64,000 nucleotides of DNA from Achromobacter insolitus (GCF_002209555.1 NZ_NJIF01000001.1:1148005-1212004), one strand, 5' to 3'; positions 49,043-61,827 are shown, counted from the stretch's first letter. The notes: generated by a model from the sequence alone, not told the origin. Program-made: numbers and translations.

Positions 49043-50208
49043 CGCAACTTCAGGGTAGAGAGGCCAATCAGCACCAGCATCATGCTGATGATCCAGAAAC
49101 GCACGACCACCTGGGTTTCTTTCCATCCACCCACTTCAAAGTGATGATGCAACGGAGCCATGCGAAAAATGCGTCTACCTGTTCCATAACGTCGCTTCGT
49201 GTACTTGAACCAAGTCACTTGCATCATCACGGAAAGGGTCTCGACCACGAACACACCGCCCATGATGAACAGCACGATTTCCTGGCGCACGATGACCGCG
49301 ATGGTGCCCAGCGCGCCCCCCAGCGCCAACGCGCCGACGTCGCCCATGAAGACCTGGGCCGGATACGCGTTGAACCATAAAAATGCGAGGCCGGCGCCGC
49401 CTATCGCAGCACACAGCACCATGAGTTCGGCCGCGCCAGGTATGTAAGGAAAGAGCAGGTACTTGGAATAGTCGACGCGGCCGACCACGTAGGCGAAGAT
49501 GCCTAGCGCGCTGCCCACCATGACGGTAGGCATGATGGCCAGGCCGTCCAGGCCGTCGGTCAGGTTGACGGCATTGCTGGTGCCGACGATGACCGCCCAG
49601 GTCAGCGCCACGAAGCCCAGCACGCCCAGCGGGTAGCTCACGCTCTTGAAGAACGGAACGATCAAGTCCGCGCGCGTCGGCAGGGACATCGTGAAACCGC
49701 TGCCCACCCAGGCCTTGAAAAGCGGCCACAGTTCGGTATTGGCCGGCGCCGACACCGCGAACGCCAGATACACCGCGGCCACCATGCCGATGGTGGCCTG
49801 CCAGAAGAACTTCTGCCGCGCGGGCATGCCTTCGGGATCGCGATAGACCACCTTGCGGTAGTCATCCATCCAGCCGATCCAGCCGAAGCCGAAGGTCACC
49901 AGCAGCACCACCCAGACGAAGCGGTTGGTCCAATCCGCCCACAACAGCGTGCTGATCGCGATGGAAATAAGAATGAGCACGCCGCCCATGGTGGGGGTGC
50001 CGGTCTTGACCAGATGGGTTTCCGGGCCGTAGGAGCGCACGGCCTGGCCGATCTTCATTTCGGTCAGTTTGCGAATCACGCGTGGACCGGCCACCAGGCC
50101 GATCAGCAGCGCGGTCGCGCATGCCAGAACAGCGCGCAAGGTGATGTATTCGAACACCCCCAGTGCGCGCACATCGTCAGACAGCATGCGGGCGATTTCA
50201 AGCAGCAT
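49039..50208 (-). CDS. mraY: Phospho-MurNAc-pentapeptide translocase MraY
   Basis: A 389-residue integral membrane transferase that makes lipid I from undecaprenyl phosphate and UDP-MurNAc-pentapeptide. It has about ten helices. Conserved cytoplasmic loops are [17 protein letters not shown] (aspartate pair), [22 protein letters not shown] and the HHHFE motif ([12 protein letters not shown]). Its start lies within the last 11 bp of murEF. Confidence 0.99.
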   Translation of the reverse strand: MLLEIARMLSDDVRALGVFEYITLRAVLACATALLIGLVAGPRVIRKLTEMKIGQAVRSYGPETHLVKTGTPTMGGVLILISIAISTLLWADWTNRFVWVVLLVTFGFGWIGWMDDYRKVVYRDPEGMPARQKFFWQATIGMVAAVYLAFAVSAPANTELWPLFKAWVGSGFTMSLPTRADLIVPFFKSVSYPLGVLGFVALTWAVIVGTSNAVNLTDGLDGLAIMPTVMVGSALGIFAYVVGRVDYSKYLLFPYIPGAAELMVLCAAIGGAGLAFLWFNAYPAQVFMGDVGALALGGALGTIAVIVRQEIVLFIMGGVFVVETLSVMMQVTWFKYTKRRYGTGRRIFRMAPLHHHFEVGGWKETQVVVRFWIISMMLVLIGLSTLKLR

Positions 50209-53053
50209 TCTGCTCTCCCTGCCCCTTGGCCGCCGTACCGTCATTCAAAGAAAAAGCCGTCACTACCCGCTCCATGCGCATAAAGCGCGATCCCTTTACC
50301 AATACGCAGGACGGGCGCAAGCCGCGCAATGCGGCAACCACTTCGTCTACCGATGCGCAGGCGTGCGCGCCCACACCGAATGCGGCCGCGGCCGCCCGGC
50401 TGGCTTCGCCTAGCGTGATGAGCGCGTCGAGCCCTTGCTCACGCGCGTAATTGCCCACCTCGACATGCATGGCGGGGCCGTTGTCCCCGACCTCGCCCAT
50501 GTCGCCCAGCACCAGGATGCGCATGCCGGCCATGCGGGCCAGCACATCCACGGCCACGCGAACCGAGTCGGGGTTGGCATTGTAAGTGTCATCAATGAGC
50601 AACGTTCCGTCACTCATACTCTTGTGCTGCATGCGGCCCGCGACAGGGCTGAACCTGGCCAAGGCTCGCACCGCGCCTTCCAGCGGCGCCCCCGCAGCGA
50701 TCGCACTGGCGATGGCCGCCAGCGCGTTGCGCAAGTTATGCAGGCCGGGCACGGGCAGCGCCAGGTCGGCCACGCCCACCGGCGTGACCACGCGGCAGCG
50801 CGTGGCGTTCACGTCCGCAATGATCTGCTCGGCGTACACGTCCAGACCGGGCTGAAGGCCGAAGCGCAACACGCGGCGAGGCTCGGCCAGCGCATCCCAG
50901 ATAGACGAATACGGCTCGTCGCCGGGATAGACCGCCACACCATCCTCGGGCAGCGCCGAAATGGCTGCGCCATTTTCGCGCGCGACCGCCTCCACGCTGT
51001 GCATGAATTCCTGATGCTCGCGCTGGGCGTTGGTCACCAGCGTCACCGTGGGCGCCGCGATGGCGGCCAGCTGCGCGATCTCGCCGGGATGGTTCATGCC
51101 CAGTTCGAACACCGCAGCGCGGTGCTCCGGCCGCAGGCGCAGCAAGGTCAGCGGCACACCGATGTCGTTGTTCAGGTTGCCCGCCGTCGCCAGGCGGTTC
51201 CCTTCGCCTTGCCACTCGGCCAGCATGGCCGAGATCATTTCCTTGGTCGTGGTCTTGCCGTTGCTGCCGGTCACCGCCACCACGGGCAGCGCGAACCGCG
51301 CGCGCCAGGCGGCGCCGATGCGCATCAGCGCAATGCGGGTGTCGCCCAGCACCAACTGCGGCAGCCTGGCTTCAGGCATGGCATGCGCCACCACGGCCGC
51401 GCATGCGCCGCGCGCCTCGGCCTGGTCCAGATAGTTGTGGGCGTCGAAGTTTTCGCCCACCAACGCCACGAACAGTTCGCCTTCGCCGATGCGGCGCGTG
51501 TCGGTGGATACGCCCTTGACCTGCGGCAGCAGCAACGCCAGCCGCGCCCATTCGCGGTCATCGAAGGGCAACTTCTCGCCCCCGATGTCCTGATACGTTT
51601 CATGTCCCTTGCCGGCCAGCAGCACCACATCATCGGGCGCGGCTGCCCAGATGGTCTGCATGATGGCGCGCGCTCGATCCACCTGCACGTTGGGACGCAC
51701 GGTCTCGGGAATGCCGGTCAGGATCTGCTCGACGATAGCTTCGGGGGACTCGGTGCGAGGGTTGTCGCTGGACACGACCACGTGATCGGCGAGGTCCGCG
51801 GCAATGCGGCCCATCACGGGACGCTTGCCCGGATCGCGCTCGCCGCCGCAACCGAACAGGCAGACCAGGCGGCCGGCACGCGCGGTTGCCACGGCGCGCA
51901 ACGCGGACAGCGCCCGCGACAACGCATCGGGAGTATGGGCGTAGTCCACGACCACCAGCGGGCCGCGGCCTGCATCGGCCTGGGTGCTTTGCGCCACCGG
52001 CTCGACCGTCTGCAAGCGGCCGTCGACCGGATCCGTCGCGGCCAATTCGCGTGCAATCTGTGCAAACGGCAGGCCCAGTTGATACAGCACGCCCGCCACC
52101 AGCAGCAGGTTGGACACGTTGTGCGCACCCAGCAAGCGGGTGACGATCTGGGCCTCGCCGTGCGGAGACACCAACGTGAAAATCTGGCCCTGGGCAGTGG
52201 CCTGGAGTTCGCGCGCTCGCATGCCGGCGGGAATCTCCGGGTCTTCGCTCAGGCTGTAGCCCATCGCCATGCCGGCGGGAAGATCGGCGATCAGGCGGCG
52301 ACCCGCCTCGTCGTCGGCGTTGATGACCGCGGCGGTCAGGCCCGGCCAACGGAACAGGCGCGCCTTGGCGGCTTCGTACCGTTCCATCGTGCCGTGATAG
52401 TCGAGATGGTCGCGCGTCAGATTGGTGAAGGCCGCCAGCGCAACGCGCACGCCATCCATCCGCCCCTGCTCGATGCCGATGGAGGACGCCTCCATGGCCA
52501 CGGCCTTGGCGCCCGCGTCGCGCATGGCGGCCAGCGTGCGGTGCACGGTCAGCACGTCGGGGGTCGTCAGGTCACCGCCCAGCGTGCGGCCGTCGGGCAG
52601 CACGGCGCCCAAGGTGCCGATCGTGCCGCAAGGCTTGTCATTGCGGCTCAGCGCATGAGCGATCCACTGCACCGACGACGTCTTGCCATTGGTACCCGTC
52701 ACCGCCACGACCGCGAGCGCTGCCGACGGACGGCCATACCAGGTGTCGGCCAGCTCGCCCAGCAGGGAACGCAGGCCGGTCACCGGCAGCATGGGCGCGT
52801 GGTCCGCCACGGCCTGAACGGCTTCGCTCGCGGGAGCTTCAAACAACACAGCGCTCGCGCCCAGCGCCAGCGCCTTCTCTATATAGAGACGTCCGTCGCT
52901 GGACAGACCCGGGCAGGCAACGAAAACATCGCCCGGCTCGATATCGCGCGAGTCCAGCTTGAGGTGCGCGGTCAACGACACGCGCGAATGCAACCACGCC
53001 ACGGTTTCGGCAACCGTGGCGACAGGATTGGAGAGGAAGCCTTTGGCGCTCAT
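50198..53053 (-). CDS. murE/murF: Fused MurE-MurF ligase
   Basis: One 951-residue open frame carries two Mur ligases, which add meso-diaminopimelate and then D-Ala-D-Ala to the peptidoglycan precursor. The MurE part spans about residues 1-500: ATP loop [10 protein letters not shown] near 118-127 and the diaminopimelate-specific DNPR at 430-433. It runs directly into the MurF part: N-terminal [19 protein letters not shown] from about 513, ATP loop [10 protein letters not shown] near 594-603, [11 protein letters not shown] and LGDMGEVG. There is no stop, restart signal or long linker. The fusion is known in Bordetella. It overlaps ftsI by 4 bp and mraY by 11 bp. Confidence 0.98.
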   Translation of the reverse strand: MSAKGFLSNPVATVAETVAWLHSRVSLTAHLKLDSRDIEPGDVFVACPGLSSDGRLYIEKALALGASAVLFEAPASEAVQAVADHAPMLPVTGLRSLLGELADTWYGRPSAALAVVAVTGTNGKTSSVQWIAHALSRNDKPCGTIGTLGAVLPDGRTLGGDLTTPDVLTVHRTLAAMRDAGAKAVAMEASSIGIEQGRMDGVRVALAAFTNLTRDHLDYHGTMERYEAAKARLFRWPGLTAAVINADDEAGRRLIADLPAGMAMGYSLSEDPEIPAGMRARELQATAQGQIFTLVSPHGEAQIVTRLLGAHNVSNLLLVAGVLYQLGLPFAQIARELAATDPVDGRLQTVEPVAQSTQADAGRGPLVVVDYAHTPDALSRALSALRAVATARAGRLVCLFGCGGERDPGKRPVMGRIAADLADHVVVSSDNPRTESPEAIVEQILTGIPETVRPNVQVDRARAIMQTIWAAAPDDVVLLAGKGHETYQDIGGEKLPFDDREWARLALLLPQVKGVSTDTRRIGEGELFVALVGENFDAHNYLDQAEARGACAAVVAHAMPEARLPQLVLGDTRIALMRIGAAWRARFALPVVAVTGSNGKTTTKEMISAMLAEWQGEGNRLATAGNLNNDIGVPLTLLRLRPEHRAAVFELGMNHPGEIAQLAAIAAPTVTLVTNAQREHQEFMHSVEAVARENGAAISALPEDGVAVYPGDEPYSSIWDALAEPRRVLRFGLQPGLDVYAEQIIADVNATRCRVVTPVGVADLALPVPGLHNLRNALAAIASAIAAGAPLEGAVRALARFSPVAGRMQHKSMSDGTLLIDDTYNANPDSVRVAVDVLARMAGMRILVLGDMGEVGDNGPAMHVEVGNYAREQGLDALITLGEASRAAAAAFGVGAHACASVDEVVAALRGLRPSCVLVKGSRFMRMERVVTAFSLNDGTAAKGQGEQNAA

Positions 53054-54780
53054 CTGCCTGGCTCCTTAAGACCAGCAACAATTGTGGATTCGAAGGGTGC
53101 GTCCGGGCGCACTCCCATCAGCCGCAAGCTCCCCCCCACGATCTGGGAGAACACGGGCGCGGCGATAGCGCCGCCGTAGTAGCCGCCAACCGTCGGCTCG
53201 TCGATGGACACCGCCACGACGATCTTGGGATCCGACACCGGAGCGAAGCCCACGTACGAGCTCCGATAGCGCTGCATGCTGTACTTGCCGTCGACGATCT
53301 TGCGCGCCGTTCCGCTCTTGCCTGCCACGCGGTAGCCCTGCACCTGGGCGGCCTTGGTACCTTCAGGACCGGCGGCGGCTTCCAACATGCCGCGCACCAT
53401 TTCGGTGGTCCGGGGCGTATAGATCTTGACGCTGGTGGGATCGCTGTCGCGCTTGACCAGCGTCAGCGACACCATGTCGCCATTGCGCGCAAAAACGGTA
53501 TAGGCGCGCGCCACCTGAAGCAACGACACCGACAGGCCGTAGCCATAGGCCATCGTGGCCTTTTCGATCAGGCGCCAGCGATCCCAGGGGCGCAAGCGCC
53601 CGGGCGCAGCGCCGGGAAATCCCACCTGAGGCGCCTGGCCCAGGCCCAATTCCGTGAAGCGGTCCCACATCTCCCGGGATTCCAGCTTCTCGGAAATCAT
53701 GGTCATGCCGATGTTGCTGGACTTGCGCAGCACGCCCGCCACGTCCAGCGTGCCGTTACGGCTCACGTCGCTGATCGTGCTGCCCTGATACTGAAAGCGG
53801 CCATTGCCGGTCTCGAACAGGGTTTTGGTCGTGATGCGGCCCAGGTCCAGCGCCAGCGCGGCGGTGAACGGCTTCATGATCGAGCCGGGCTCGAACGTAT
53901 CGGTGATGGCCTGGTTGCGCAGCTTGGAACCGTGGAAGGTTTCGCGCTTGTTGGGATCGAAAGTGGGCACGTTGGCCAGGGCCAGGATCTCGCCCGTGTG
54001 CACGTCCACGACCACGGCGGTGGCGCCCTTGGCCTGGTGCTTGTCCATGGCGTCTTTCAAGGCCTTGAACACCAGATACTGCAAACGCGTGTCGATGGAC
54101 AGGCGCAGGTCGCGGCCGTCCACCGGCAGGGTCACGGCCTGCACGTCCTCGATCACGCGGCCCAGCCGGTCCTTGATGACGCGGCGACTGCCCGGGCGGC
54201 CGGAAAGCTGCTGGTTGAAGGTGAGTTCGACCCCTTCCTGCCCCTGGTCCTCGACGCTGTTGAAACCCACCACGTGGGCCATCACGTCGCCGTCCGGGTA
54301 GTAGCGGCGGGTCTCTGGCTGCTGGTGCACGCCGGGCATGCCCAGTTGCTTGATCTTGTCGGCCACGTCCATGGAGACCTGGCGCTTCAGGTAGACGAAG
54401 TTCTTGTCTTCGTCGACGAGACGGTGGCGCAGATCGGCCACAGGCGTCTCCAGCAGCTTCGCCAACGTTTCCAGCTGCGCCGGCGTAGCCTGCTTGGCGT
54501 CTTCGGGAATCGCCCAGATGGCGCGCGCCGGCACGCTGGATGCGAGCACGGCGCCATTGCGGTCCATGATCTTGCCGCGCGTGGCGGCCAGCGTCAGCGT
54601 GCGCTCGTAGCGCCGCTCACCCTGCTGCTGCAGGAATTCGGTGGACAGGCCCTGCAGGAACAAGGCGCGGCCGGCCAGCACGGTGAATCCGCCGAACAGC
54701 AGGATCAGCACCAGGCGCGCGCGCCATGTGGGCAGTTGCCCGCGCAGCACCGGGTTGTCGAAGAAAGGGACGCGTTTCAT
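53050..54780 (-). CDS. ftsI: Septal peptidoglycan transpeptidase FtsI (PBP3)
   Basis: A 576-residue division-specific penicillin-binding protein. One membrane helix (about 21-41) is followed by the pedestal domain (RGKIMDRNGAVLA) and the transpeptidase domain. That domain has the active serine S300xxK303 (EPGSIMKPF), S354SN and KSGTA, the three standard penicillin-binding motifs. It overlaps ftsL and murEF by 4 bp each. Confidence 0.98.
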   Translation of the reverse strand: MKRVPFFDNPVLRGQLPTWRARLVLILLFGGFTVLAGRALFLQGLSTEFLQQQGERRYERTLTLAATRGKIMDRNGAVLASSVPARAIWAIPEDAKQATPAQLETLAKLLETPVADLRHRLVDEDKNFVYLKRQVSMDVADKIKQLGMPGVHQQPETRRYYPDGDVMAHVVGFNSVEDQGQEGVELTFNQQLSGRPGSRRVIKDRLGRVIEDVQAVTLPVDGRDLRLSIDTRLQYLVFKALKDAMDKHQAKGATAVVVDVHTGEILALANVPTFDPNKRETFHGSKLRNQAITDTFEPGSIMKPFTAALALDLGRITTKTLFETGNGRFQYQGSTISDVSRNGTLDVAGVLRKSSNIGMTMISEKLESREMWDRFTELGLGQAPQVGFPGAAPGRLRPWDRWRLIEKATMAYGYGLSVSLLQVARAYTVFARNGDMVSLTLVKRDSDPTSVKIYTPRTTEMVRGMLEAAAGPEGTKAAQVQGYRVAGKSGTARKIVDGKYSMQRYRSSYVGFAPVSDPKIVVAVSIDEPTVGGYYGGAIAAPVFSQIVGGSLRLMGVRPDAPFESTIVAGLKEPGR

Positions 54781-55067
54781 TGCGCGCCTCCGGAGGTGGA
54801 GGCGGAAGGCTGATTCAGATACAGCGTGCGGTCCGGAACGATGGAGATCATCTTCAGGCCGTCACGCGCAATGGCGTCGACCCGCGCATTGCGGGCCAGT
54901 TCGGCGCGGTCCAACTGCAAGCGCCGCCAATTGGTTTCGAGGTCGCGCGCCTGCGCCTGATCACGACCCAGCTCGATAAAAAGCTGGCGCGACTGATACC
55001 GGCTGGTGACCAGGGAAATGGCCGACAGCATCAGCAAAGCCGCAACGATCAGATTGACGCGACCCAT
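54777..55067 (-). CDS. ftsL: Cell division protein FtsL
   Basis: A 96-residue bitopic divisome protein that forms a coiled coil with FtsB. It has one membrane helix at about residues 4-21, then a coiled-coil stretch (LFIELGRDQAQARDLETNWRRLQLDRAELA) and a C-terminal RDGLKMISIVPDRTLYL segment. The ATG shares a base with the rsmH stop (TAATG), so translation is coupled. Confidence 0.95.
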   Translation of the reverse strand: MGRVNLIVAALLMLSAISLVTSRYQSRQLFIELGRDQAQARDLETNWRRLQLDRAELARNARVDAIARDGLKMISIVPDRTLYLNQPSASTSGGAQ

Positions 55068-56161
55068 TAGCGGCGCCCTCCCTTGCCGCGGCGCGGCGGC
55101 GCAGCCAGATCGCTGCCCGGCAGCGAACCGATCTTCACGAACGCGAAGCCGCCCTCGGGGGGCAGCGGCGTTTCAGTGCGTTCGGCGACACGCAGGACGG
55201 CGGAACGGGCGCGCGCGTTGGCCGAGACTTCTTCGTCTTCGGCCAGCACACGCCCGAGCGAACGCAGGACCGGCTGGGGCATTTCGCTTTCCCGCAAAGG
55301 CAGGCGCGCATGCGCGGCGGCCGGACGAGCCGCCGCCGCGATGCATTGCTTGACCATGCGGTCTTCAAGCGAATGAAAGCTGATCACCGCCAACCTCCCT
55401 CCCGGGGCGAGCAGGTCTAGAGCTGACGCGAGGGTGCGCGCGAGCTCTTCGAGTTCCCGATTGATGTAAATCCGTAAAGCTTGAAAGGTGCGTGTGGCCG
55501 GATGTTGCCCCTTTTCGCGCGTGCGGACGGCGCTGGCGACGCACTCGGCAAGTTCGAGCGTGGTGCGCAGCGGCCTTGTTGCGCGGCGAGCAGCAATCGC
55601 CTTTGCAACCTGAAAAGCAAACCGTTCTTCGCCATAATCCGCTATGACCTCCCGCATCTCATCCACACTGGCTTGCGCCAGCCAATCCGCCACCGTGGGA
55701 CCACGAGTGGTGTCCATCCGCATGTCGAGCGGGCCGTCTCGCATGAACGAGAAACCGCGCTCGGCATCATCGATCTGAGGCGAGGAAACGCCCAGATCCA
55801 GCATCACGCCATCGACCTTGCCGATGCCGAGTTGCGCCAATTCTTCGGCCATGGTGGCAAAGCCGCCATGGACCACCGTGACCCTCGGGTCCGCTGCCGC
55901 CAGTTGCCTGGCTACGGCGATCGCCTCCGGATCCTTGTCGAACACCACCAGCCTCGCGGCCTTGCCCAAACGGCCAAGCAGCTCGCGGCTGTGCCCGCCA
56001 CGCCCGAAGGTGCCGTCGACGAAAACGCCGCCTTCCGCTCGCGTAGCCGCATCCGGCCCGGCCTGCTGATGCGACCGTGCCGCGCCCTTGCCGCCGAAGT
56101 CGGGCAGCAACAGCGCGTCCACCGTCGGCTCCAGCAGAACGGGCCGATGTTCGAATTCCAT
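55067..56161 (-). CDS. rsmH: 16S rRNA (cytosine1402-N4)-methyltransferase
   Basis: A 364-residue SAM-dependent methyltransferase (MraW) that modifies C1402 in the ribosomal P site. Signatures are [31 protein letters not shown] (SAM loop), [25 protein letters not shown] and the C-terminal [17 protein letters not shown] short insertion with [22 protein letters not shown] (about residues 23-45) lengthens it compared with E. coli (313). It starts 7 bp after mraZ. Confidence 0.98.
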   Translation of the reverse strand: MEFEHRPVLLEPTVDALLLPDFGGKGAARSHQQAGPDAATRAEGGVFVDGTFGRGGHSRELLGRLGKAARLVVFDKDPEAIAVARQLAAADPRVTVVHGGFATMAEELAQLGIGKVDGVMLDLGVSSPQIDDAERGFSFMRDGPLDMRMDTTRGPTVADWLAQASVDEMREVIADYGEERFAFQVAKAIAARRATRPLRTTLELAECVASAVRTREKGQHPATRTFQALRIYINRELEELARTLASALDLLAPGGRLAVISFHSLEDRMVKQCIAAAARPAAAHARLPLRESEMPQPVLRSLGRVLAEDEEVSANARARSAVLRVAERTETPLPPEGGFAFVKIGSLPGSDLAAPPRRGKGGRR

Positions 56162-56168
56162 AACTTTT

Positions 56169-56597
56169 TCAGAACGAAAACTGATTCAACACATCCGGCA
56201 TACCCTTGGCCAGGTCCTCAGCCTCGCGGCTGGCCAGGGTAGCGGCGTCCCACAGCTCGAAGTGCGCGCCCAGACCGAGCAGCATCACATCGCGCGTCAT
56301 ACCGGAAGCGTTGCGCAGTTCAGGAGCGATCAAGACCCGGCCGGAGCCGTCCAGTTCCACGTCCTGAGCGTTGCCCAGCAACAGCCGCTGCAACGCGCGC
56401 GCCGTCATGGGAAAGGCGGCAATCTGCTCGCGCTTCTTTTCCCACTCCGGCCGCGGGTAGACCAGCAAGCAGCCGTCAGGGTGGCGTGTCAGGGTCAGCC
56501 GGCCATCGGCCTGCGACATGAGCGCGTCACGGTGCCGGGTCGGAATCGAGATCCGTCCCTTGGCATCCAGCGTGAGCGCGCTGCTTCCCTGAAACAC
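56169..56597 (-). CDS. mraZ: Transcriptional regulator MraZ
   Basis: A 142-residue DNA-binding protein made of two AbrB-like swapped-hairpin domains ([20 protein letters not shown] and [20 protein letters not shown]). It represses its own dcw promoter. The start is set at GTG 56597 because the family begins Met-Phe-x-Gly, which here is (V)FQGSS. Also, the operator repeats at 56606-56640 would otherwise lie within the gene; a longer frame could open at GTG 56621. It is the first gene of the division cluster. Confidence 0.95.
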   Translation of the reverse strand: MFQGSSALTLDAKGRISIPTRHRDALMSQADGRLTLTRHPDGCLLVYPRPEWEKKREQIAAFPMTARALQRLLLGNAQDVELDGSGRVLIAPELRNASGMTRDVMLLGLGAHFELWDAATLASREAEDLAKGMPDVLNQFSF

Positions 56598-56605
56598 CAC
56601 TTTTA

Positions 56606-56640
56606 CCCCACTTAATTGCACAATTTCCTACTATTTCCCA
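56606..56640 (-). promoter_or_regulatory. MraZ operator: four 10-bp spaced repeats
   Basis: Read leftward, pentamers TGGGA, TAGGA, TGCAA and TGGGG recur exactly every 10 bp, ending about 9 bp before the mraZ start. Known MraZ boxes are TGGGN repeats with 5-bp spacers. Three of four copies match well; the third is degenerate. The first repeat abuts the -10 box. Confidence 0.85.
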
Positions 56641-56668
56641 CTCTACGGTATGGGATCGGGGCGGTCAA
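56640..56668 (-). promoter_or_regulatory. Sigma70-like promoter of the dcw cluster
   Basis: TTGACC (complement of 56663-56668) and TAGAGT (complement of 56640-56645) are separated by exactly 17 bp. The -10 box runs straight into the MraZ operator, so MraZ binding would cover the transcription start. Confidence 0.7.
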
Positions 56669-56952
56669 GCGCGTGGTTGCAATTTTTTCAATCACAACAA
56701 GGACTTAGATCAATATGTAAAACCGCAAAAAGAAAAACCTCCCAATAAATCAGGAGGTTGCGGCACTATCTAAAAGTCCTTCTTCAGAAGTGGCGGCTAA
56801 CAATGGCTTTGCATTGTTTTACGGTCGGTCGATTGCTCCGGTTGGCAAGGCTTCCAGCCGAGCCCGCCGCTTTGAGCGATCGAAAAAATGTCCGAGCCGG
56901 CCAGCGCGGCGCCAGATTCCAGCTGGAACCTCGCCCGCGTTGAGAATGAGTT
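56641..56952. other. mraZ-rnpB intergenic region
   Basis: This stretch of about 310 bp holds the dcw promoter at its left end and an intrinsic terminator (56726-56759) in the middle. I see no protein gene in the remainder (56760-56952), which is likely the rnpB 3' trailer. Confidence 0.6.
56726..56759 (-). terminator. Terminator between rnpB and mraZ
   Basis: Read leftward, AACCTCC pairs with GGAGGTT around a 10-base loop, followed by TTTCTTTTT. It would stop transcripts coming from rnpB before the dcw promoter. Confidence 0.8.
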
Positions 56953-57402
56953 GCAAGACGGGTCTATAGGCCGGATTCTGTACACCAGGTTTCCCTGGCG
57001 GACGATCATTCCTCTGGACGACTCATTGCTGAGCCGCTCTAGCCACCTACCCGCATGCTTGGACGGGCCGCCCTTCGCGGTCCGAAGACCGCACGCATGC
57101 CTATTTGATGTTGCTCCGGATAGAGGTTGCCGCGTTTCACCCTGCGATGCCGCCGCCCGTTGCCGGACGGCGCGATACGGAGATGGCCGTATCTGTGCGC
57201 GCGACGCGCGCCCGCCCCGCAGACTCGTCTCTGTGGCCCTATTCCTCAACCGCGCCCGAGGACGCGGCCGGACGGCCGTTAGCCGTTACCCTGCCCTGTG
57301 GAGTCCGGACCTTCCTCGATGGATGTGCATCCACCGCGATCGCCCGACCCGCCTTGCGGTCCGTATTCTATTACACGCGGCGACTCTGTCCCCGAAGCGC
57401 GC
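56953..57402 (-). ncRNA. rnpB: RNase P RNA (class A)
   Basis: This is the catalytic RNA that trims tRNA 5' ends. Reading leftward, the 5' region GACAGAGTCGCCGC is followed by the conserved core GAGGAAGGTCCGGACTCC and ACAGGGCAGGGTAACGG. Then come AGGGTGAAACGCGGCAACC and CAAATAGGCATGC, and the 3' signature CAGAATCCGGCCTATAGACCCG. These match the conserved regions of bacterial type-A RNase P RNA. The ends are approximate (within about 10 nt). It is divergent from uup. Confidence 0.93.
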
Positions 57403-57487
57403 TGGCGCAAGCGGCCCAAACGGCGTTCCGGGGTTCCTGCGACAATACGCCTTGATTCGCTCAGACGCCGTAGAAATTACTCACCAC

Positions 57488-59314
<1,827 letters not shown>

Positions 59315-59319
59315 TCAGG

Positions 59320-59345
59320 GTGTCTCTATATACATATAGAGGCAC
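59320..59345. terminator. AT-containing stem-loop after uup
   Basis: GTGTCTCTATA and TATAGAGGCAC form a hairpin with one mismatch just after the uup stop, immediately before the main terminator. It may help 3'-end formation. Confidence 0.4.
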
Positions 59346-59348
59346 ATG

Positions 59349-59377
59349 AAAAAAGCCCTCGGAATCGAGGGCTTTTT
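59349..59377. terminator. Bidirectional terminator between uup and pyrC
   Basis: AAGCCCTCG and CGAGGGCTT form a perfect stem around GAAT, with a run of A before and T after. It serves both convergent genes. Confidence 0.9.
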
Positions 59378-59411
59378 CTTGCCGCGGTTGACCCGCCCGA
59401 TTTCAGGCCGC

Positions 59412-60476
59412 TCAGGCGCGCGCGCGCCAAGCCAGCGCCTCACCCGCGGCCAGCGGCACCAGCGTCGTGCCGCCAAACGGCACTTCTTCAGGCACCTGAT
59501 AGGCCTCGCGCGCCAGCGTCAGCGTACCCGTGTTGCGAGGCAGCCCGTAGAAATCCGGGCCATGGAAACTGGCGAAACCTTCCAGTTTGTCCAACTTGCC
59601 GACCGCATCGAAAGCAGTCGCGTACAGCTCCATGGCGTGCAACGCCGTGTAGCAACCGGCGCAGCCGCAGGCATGTTCCTTCAAACCGCGCGCATGCGGC
59701 GCGCTATCGGTGCCCAGGAAAAAGCGCGGGCTGCCACTGGTCGCCGCCTCGACCAGCGCGAGCCGGTGCGTCTCGCGCTTGAGGACGGGCAGACAGTAGA
59801 AGTGCGGCCGCACGCCGCCCTGGAAAATCGCATTGCGGTTGTACAGCAAATGTTGCGGCGTGATCGTGGCGGCGATGGGGCCCTCGGCATCCCGCACATA
59901 TTCCGCGCCGTCTTTCGTCGTGATGTGCTCGAACACCACCTTCAAGGCGGGGAAAGCGCGACGCAGGGGCTTCATTACGCGCTCGACAAAGATCGCTTCG
60001 CGGTCAAACAGGTCGATCGACGGATCCGTCACTTCGCCATGCACCAGCAAGGGCATGCCGCACTTCTCCAACGCCTCCAGCGCCTTCGTGCACTTGCCCA
60101 GCAGATCGGTCACGCCAGCGTCCGAGTTGGTCGTGGCGCCCGCGGGATAAAGCTTCACGGCGTAGACCTGGCCGGATTCGTGAGCGCGAAAGATCTCTTC
60201 CGACGACGTATTGTCGGTCAGGTACAGCGTCATCAACGGCGTGAAGGCATCGACGTTCCCGCCCGCTTTCTTCAAGGCTTCCAGAATGCGGCCGCGATAG
60301 GCCAGCGCCTGCTCGGTAGTCGTCACCGGCGGTTTCAGGTTGGGCATGATGATGGCGCGCGCGAATTGGCGAGCGGTATCCGCCACCACGGCCTCCAGCG
60401 CAGCGCCGTCGCGCAGATGCAGATGCCAGTCGTCCGGCCGGGTGATGGTGAGCTGAGTCGTATTTTGAGTAGACAT
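59412..60476 (-). CDS. pyrC: Dihydroorotase (class II, PyrC type)
   Basis: A 354-residue zinc enzyme of pyrimidine synthesis that interconverts carbamoyl aspartate and dihydroorotate. The zinc-binding HLHLRD lies at 18-23, the carboxylated-lysine segment is [18 protein letters not shown], and other ligands are in [14 protein letters not shown] and the catalytic FLGTDSAPH. Length matches the short homodimeric class. It begins 10 bp after the stop of an M20 hydrolase gene in the same direction and probably shares its transcript. Confidence 0.97.
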   Translation of the reverse strand: MSTQNTTQLTITRPDDWHLHLRDGAALEAVVADTARQFARAIIMPNLKPPVTTTEQALAYRGRILEALKKAGGNVDAFTPLMTLYLTDNTSSEEIFRAHESGQVYAVKLYPAGATTNSDAGVTDLLGKCTKALEALEKCGMPLLVHGEVTDPSIDLFDREAIFVERVMKPLRRAFPALKVVFEHITTKDGAEYVRDAEGPIAATITPQHLLYNRNAIFQGGVRPHFYCLPVLKRETHRLALVEAATSGSPRFFLGTDSAPHARGLKEHACGCAGCYTALHAMELYATAFDAVGKLDKLEGFASFHGPDFYGLPRNTGTLTLAREAYQVPEEVPFGGTTLVPLAAGEALAWRARA

Positions 60477-60486
60477 GAAAGGCTTC

Positions 60487-61680
60487 TTAATCTGCCAGCG
60501 GCATGCCCCGCTCGGCCAGCGCGCTGAACATCGCGCTGCCCAAGGGGATGACCGCATCGTTGAAATCGAAATGCGAGTTGTGCAGCACGCAGCCGGAATC
60601 CGCTCCGCCCTGACCCAGCCGGAAGTATGCACCGGGCTTGCTCTGCAACATGAAAGAAAAATCTTCGGAGCCCATCGACGGCGTCAGATCACGCACGACG
60701 TTTTCCTTGCCGATCATCTCGGTGGCAATGTCGGCCACCAGGTTGGCGTGCTGCGGCGTGTTCAGCGTCGCAGGATAAATCCGTTCATAGGTGACCTCGG
60801 CCGTGCCGCCGAAGGCACCCGCGATCGCGGACACCAGCTCGCGCATGCGGGTCTCGACCATCTCCTGGACAGACTTGCGGAATGTGCGCACCGTGCCCAC
60901 CATCCTGGCTTCGCGCGGAATCACACTCATCGCGCCAGGATGGCCGGCCTGCAGGGATCCGATGGACACCACAGCGGAATCCAGCGGATTCACGTTGCGC
61001 GACACGATGGTCTGCAGTGCGGTGATGATCTGCCCCGCGATGGTGACGGGATCGATGGTCTGATAAGGATGAGCGCCATGACCGCCGCGTCCCGTGATCA
61101 GGATCTCGAAGCGGTCCGCAGCGGCCATCATCGGCCCGGGATTGATCCCTATCGTGCCCGGCTTCAGGCCAGGCCAGTTGTGCAACGCATAGATGGCGTC
61201 ACAAGGGAAGGTATCGAACAGTCCGTCCTCCAGCATCGCGCGCGCGCCGCCGCGCCCCTCTTCGGCGGGCTGGAAAATCAGCACTGCGGTGCCGTCGAAA
61301 TTACGTGTCTGCGACAGATACTTCGCGGCGCCGATCAGCACCGCCGTGTGGCCGTCATGGCCGCAACCGTGCATCAGACCGGGCTTGGTCGACTTGTGCG
61401 CGAAGTCATTGTCCTCCGTCATGGGCAAGGCATCCATGTCGGCACGCAGCCCTATCATGCGCCCGCTGTCGCAACGCTTGCCGCGTATGACGCCCACCAC
61501 GCCGGTCTTGCCGATGCCGCGATGCACCTCGATTCCCAGCGCTTCCAGCGCGCCGGCAACGATACCGGAGGTCCTGACTTCCTCGAAGCCCAATTCGGGA
61601 TGCGCGTGCAAATCGCGCCGCAGCGCCGTCAATTCGTCATGAAAGAGTCGAATTGATTCCAAAGGAGATCGTGCGTACAT
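60487..61680 (-). CDS. M20 family amidohydrolase (second copy)
   Basis: A 397-residue metal-dependent amidohydrolase like the one at 20327-21523. Signatures are [52 protein letters not shown], the lid [16 protein letters not shown] and [10 protein letters not shown]. It lies 10 bp upstream of pyrC. An N-acyl-amino-acid or hippurate-like substrate is expected; which one is unknown. The usual purine-rich site is absent before ATG 61680: the AGGAGG there is on the opposite strand. Confidence 0.92.
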   Translation of the reverse strand: MYARSPLESIRLFHDELTALRRDLHAHPELGFEEVRTSGIVAGALEALGIEVHRGIGKTGVVGVIRGKRCDSGRMIGLRADMDALPMTEDNDFAHKSTKPGLMHGCGHDGHTAVLIGAAKYLSQTRNFDGTAVLIFQPAEEGRGGARAMLEDGLFDTFPCDAIYALHNWPGLKPGTIGINPGPMMAAADRFEILITGRGGHGAHPYQTIDPVTIAGQIITALQTIVSRNVNPLDSAVVSIGSLQAGHPGAMSVIPREARMVGTVRTFRKSVQEMVETRMRELVSAIAGAFGGTAEVTYERIYPATLNTPQHANLVADIATEMIGKENVVRDLTPSMGSEDFSFMLQSKPGAYFRLGQGGADSGCVLHNSHFDFNDAVIPLGSAMFSALAERGMPLAD

Positions 61681-61827
61681 AGGAGGTTACAGAATGACGA
61701 TATAGAGGGGACAGTCTGTGCATTTTAGTTGCTACAGAGGATAAATGCCTTTGTCTTTACGGGAGAGACACGTTATGCTCCGGCCGCAGGACAATTTTTC
61801 CAACAGCCAGAGAAGGAGCGCCGCATT

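Noticed and set aside
50435..53179. A 914-codon plus-strand open frame opposite murEF
   Set aside because: Same reason: an antisense shadow with low-complexity Arg/His/Gln composition, while the minus strand encodes complete MurE and MurF motifs.
61681..61705. AGGAGG followed by ATG on the plus strand upstream of the M20 gene
   Set aside because: The frame is only ATG ACG ATA TAG. It is intriguing as a three-codon leader, but nothing co-oriented follows closely enough to support it.
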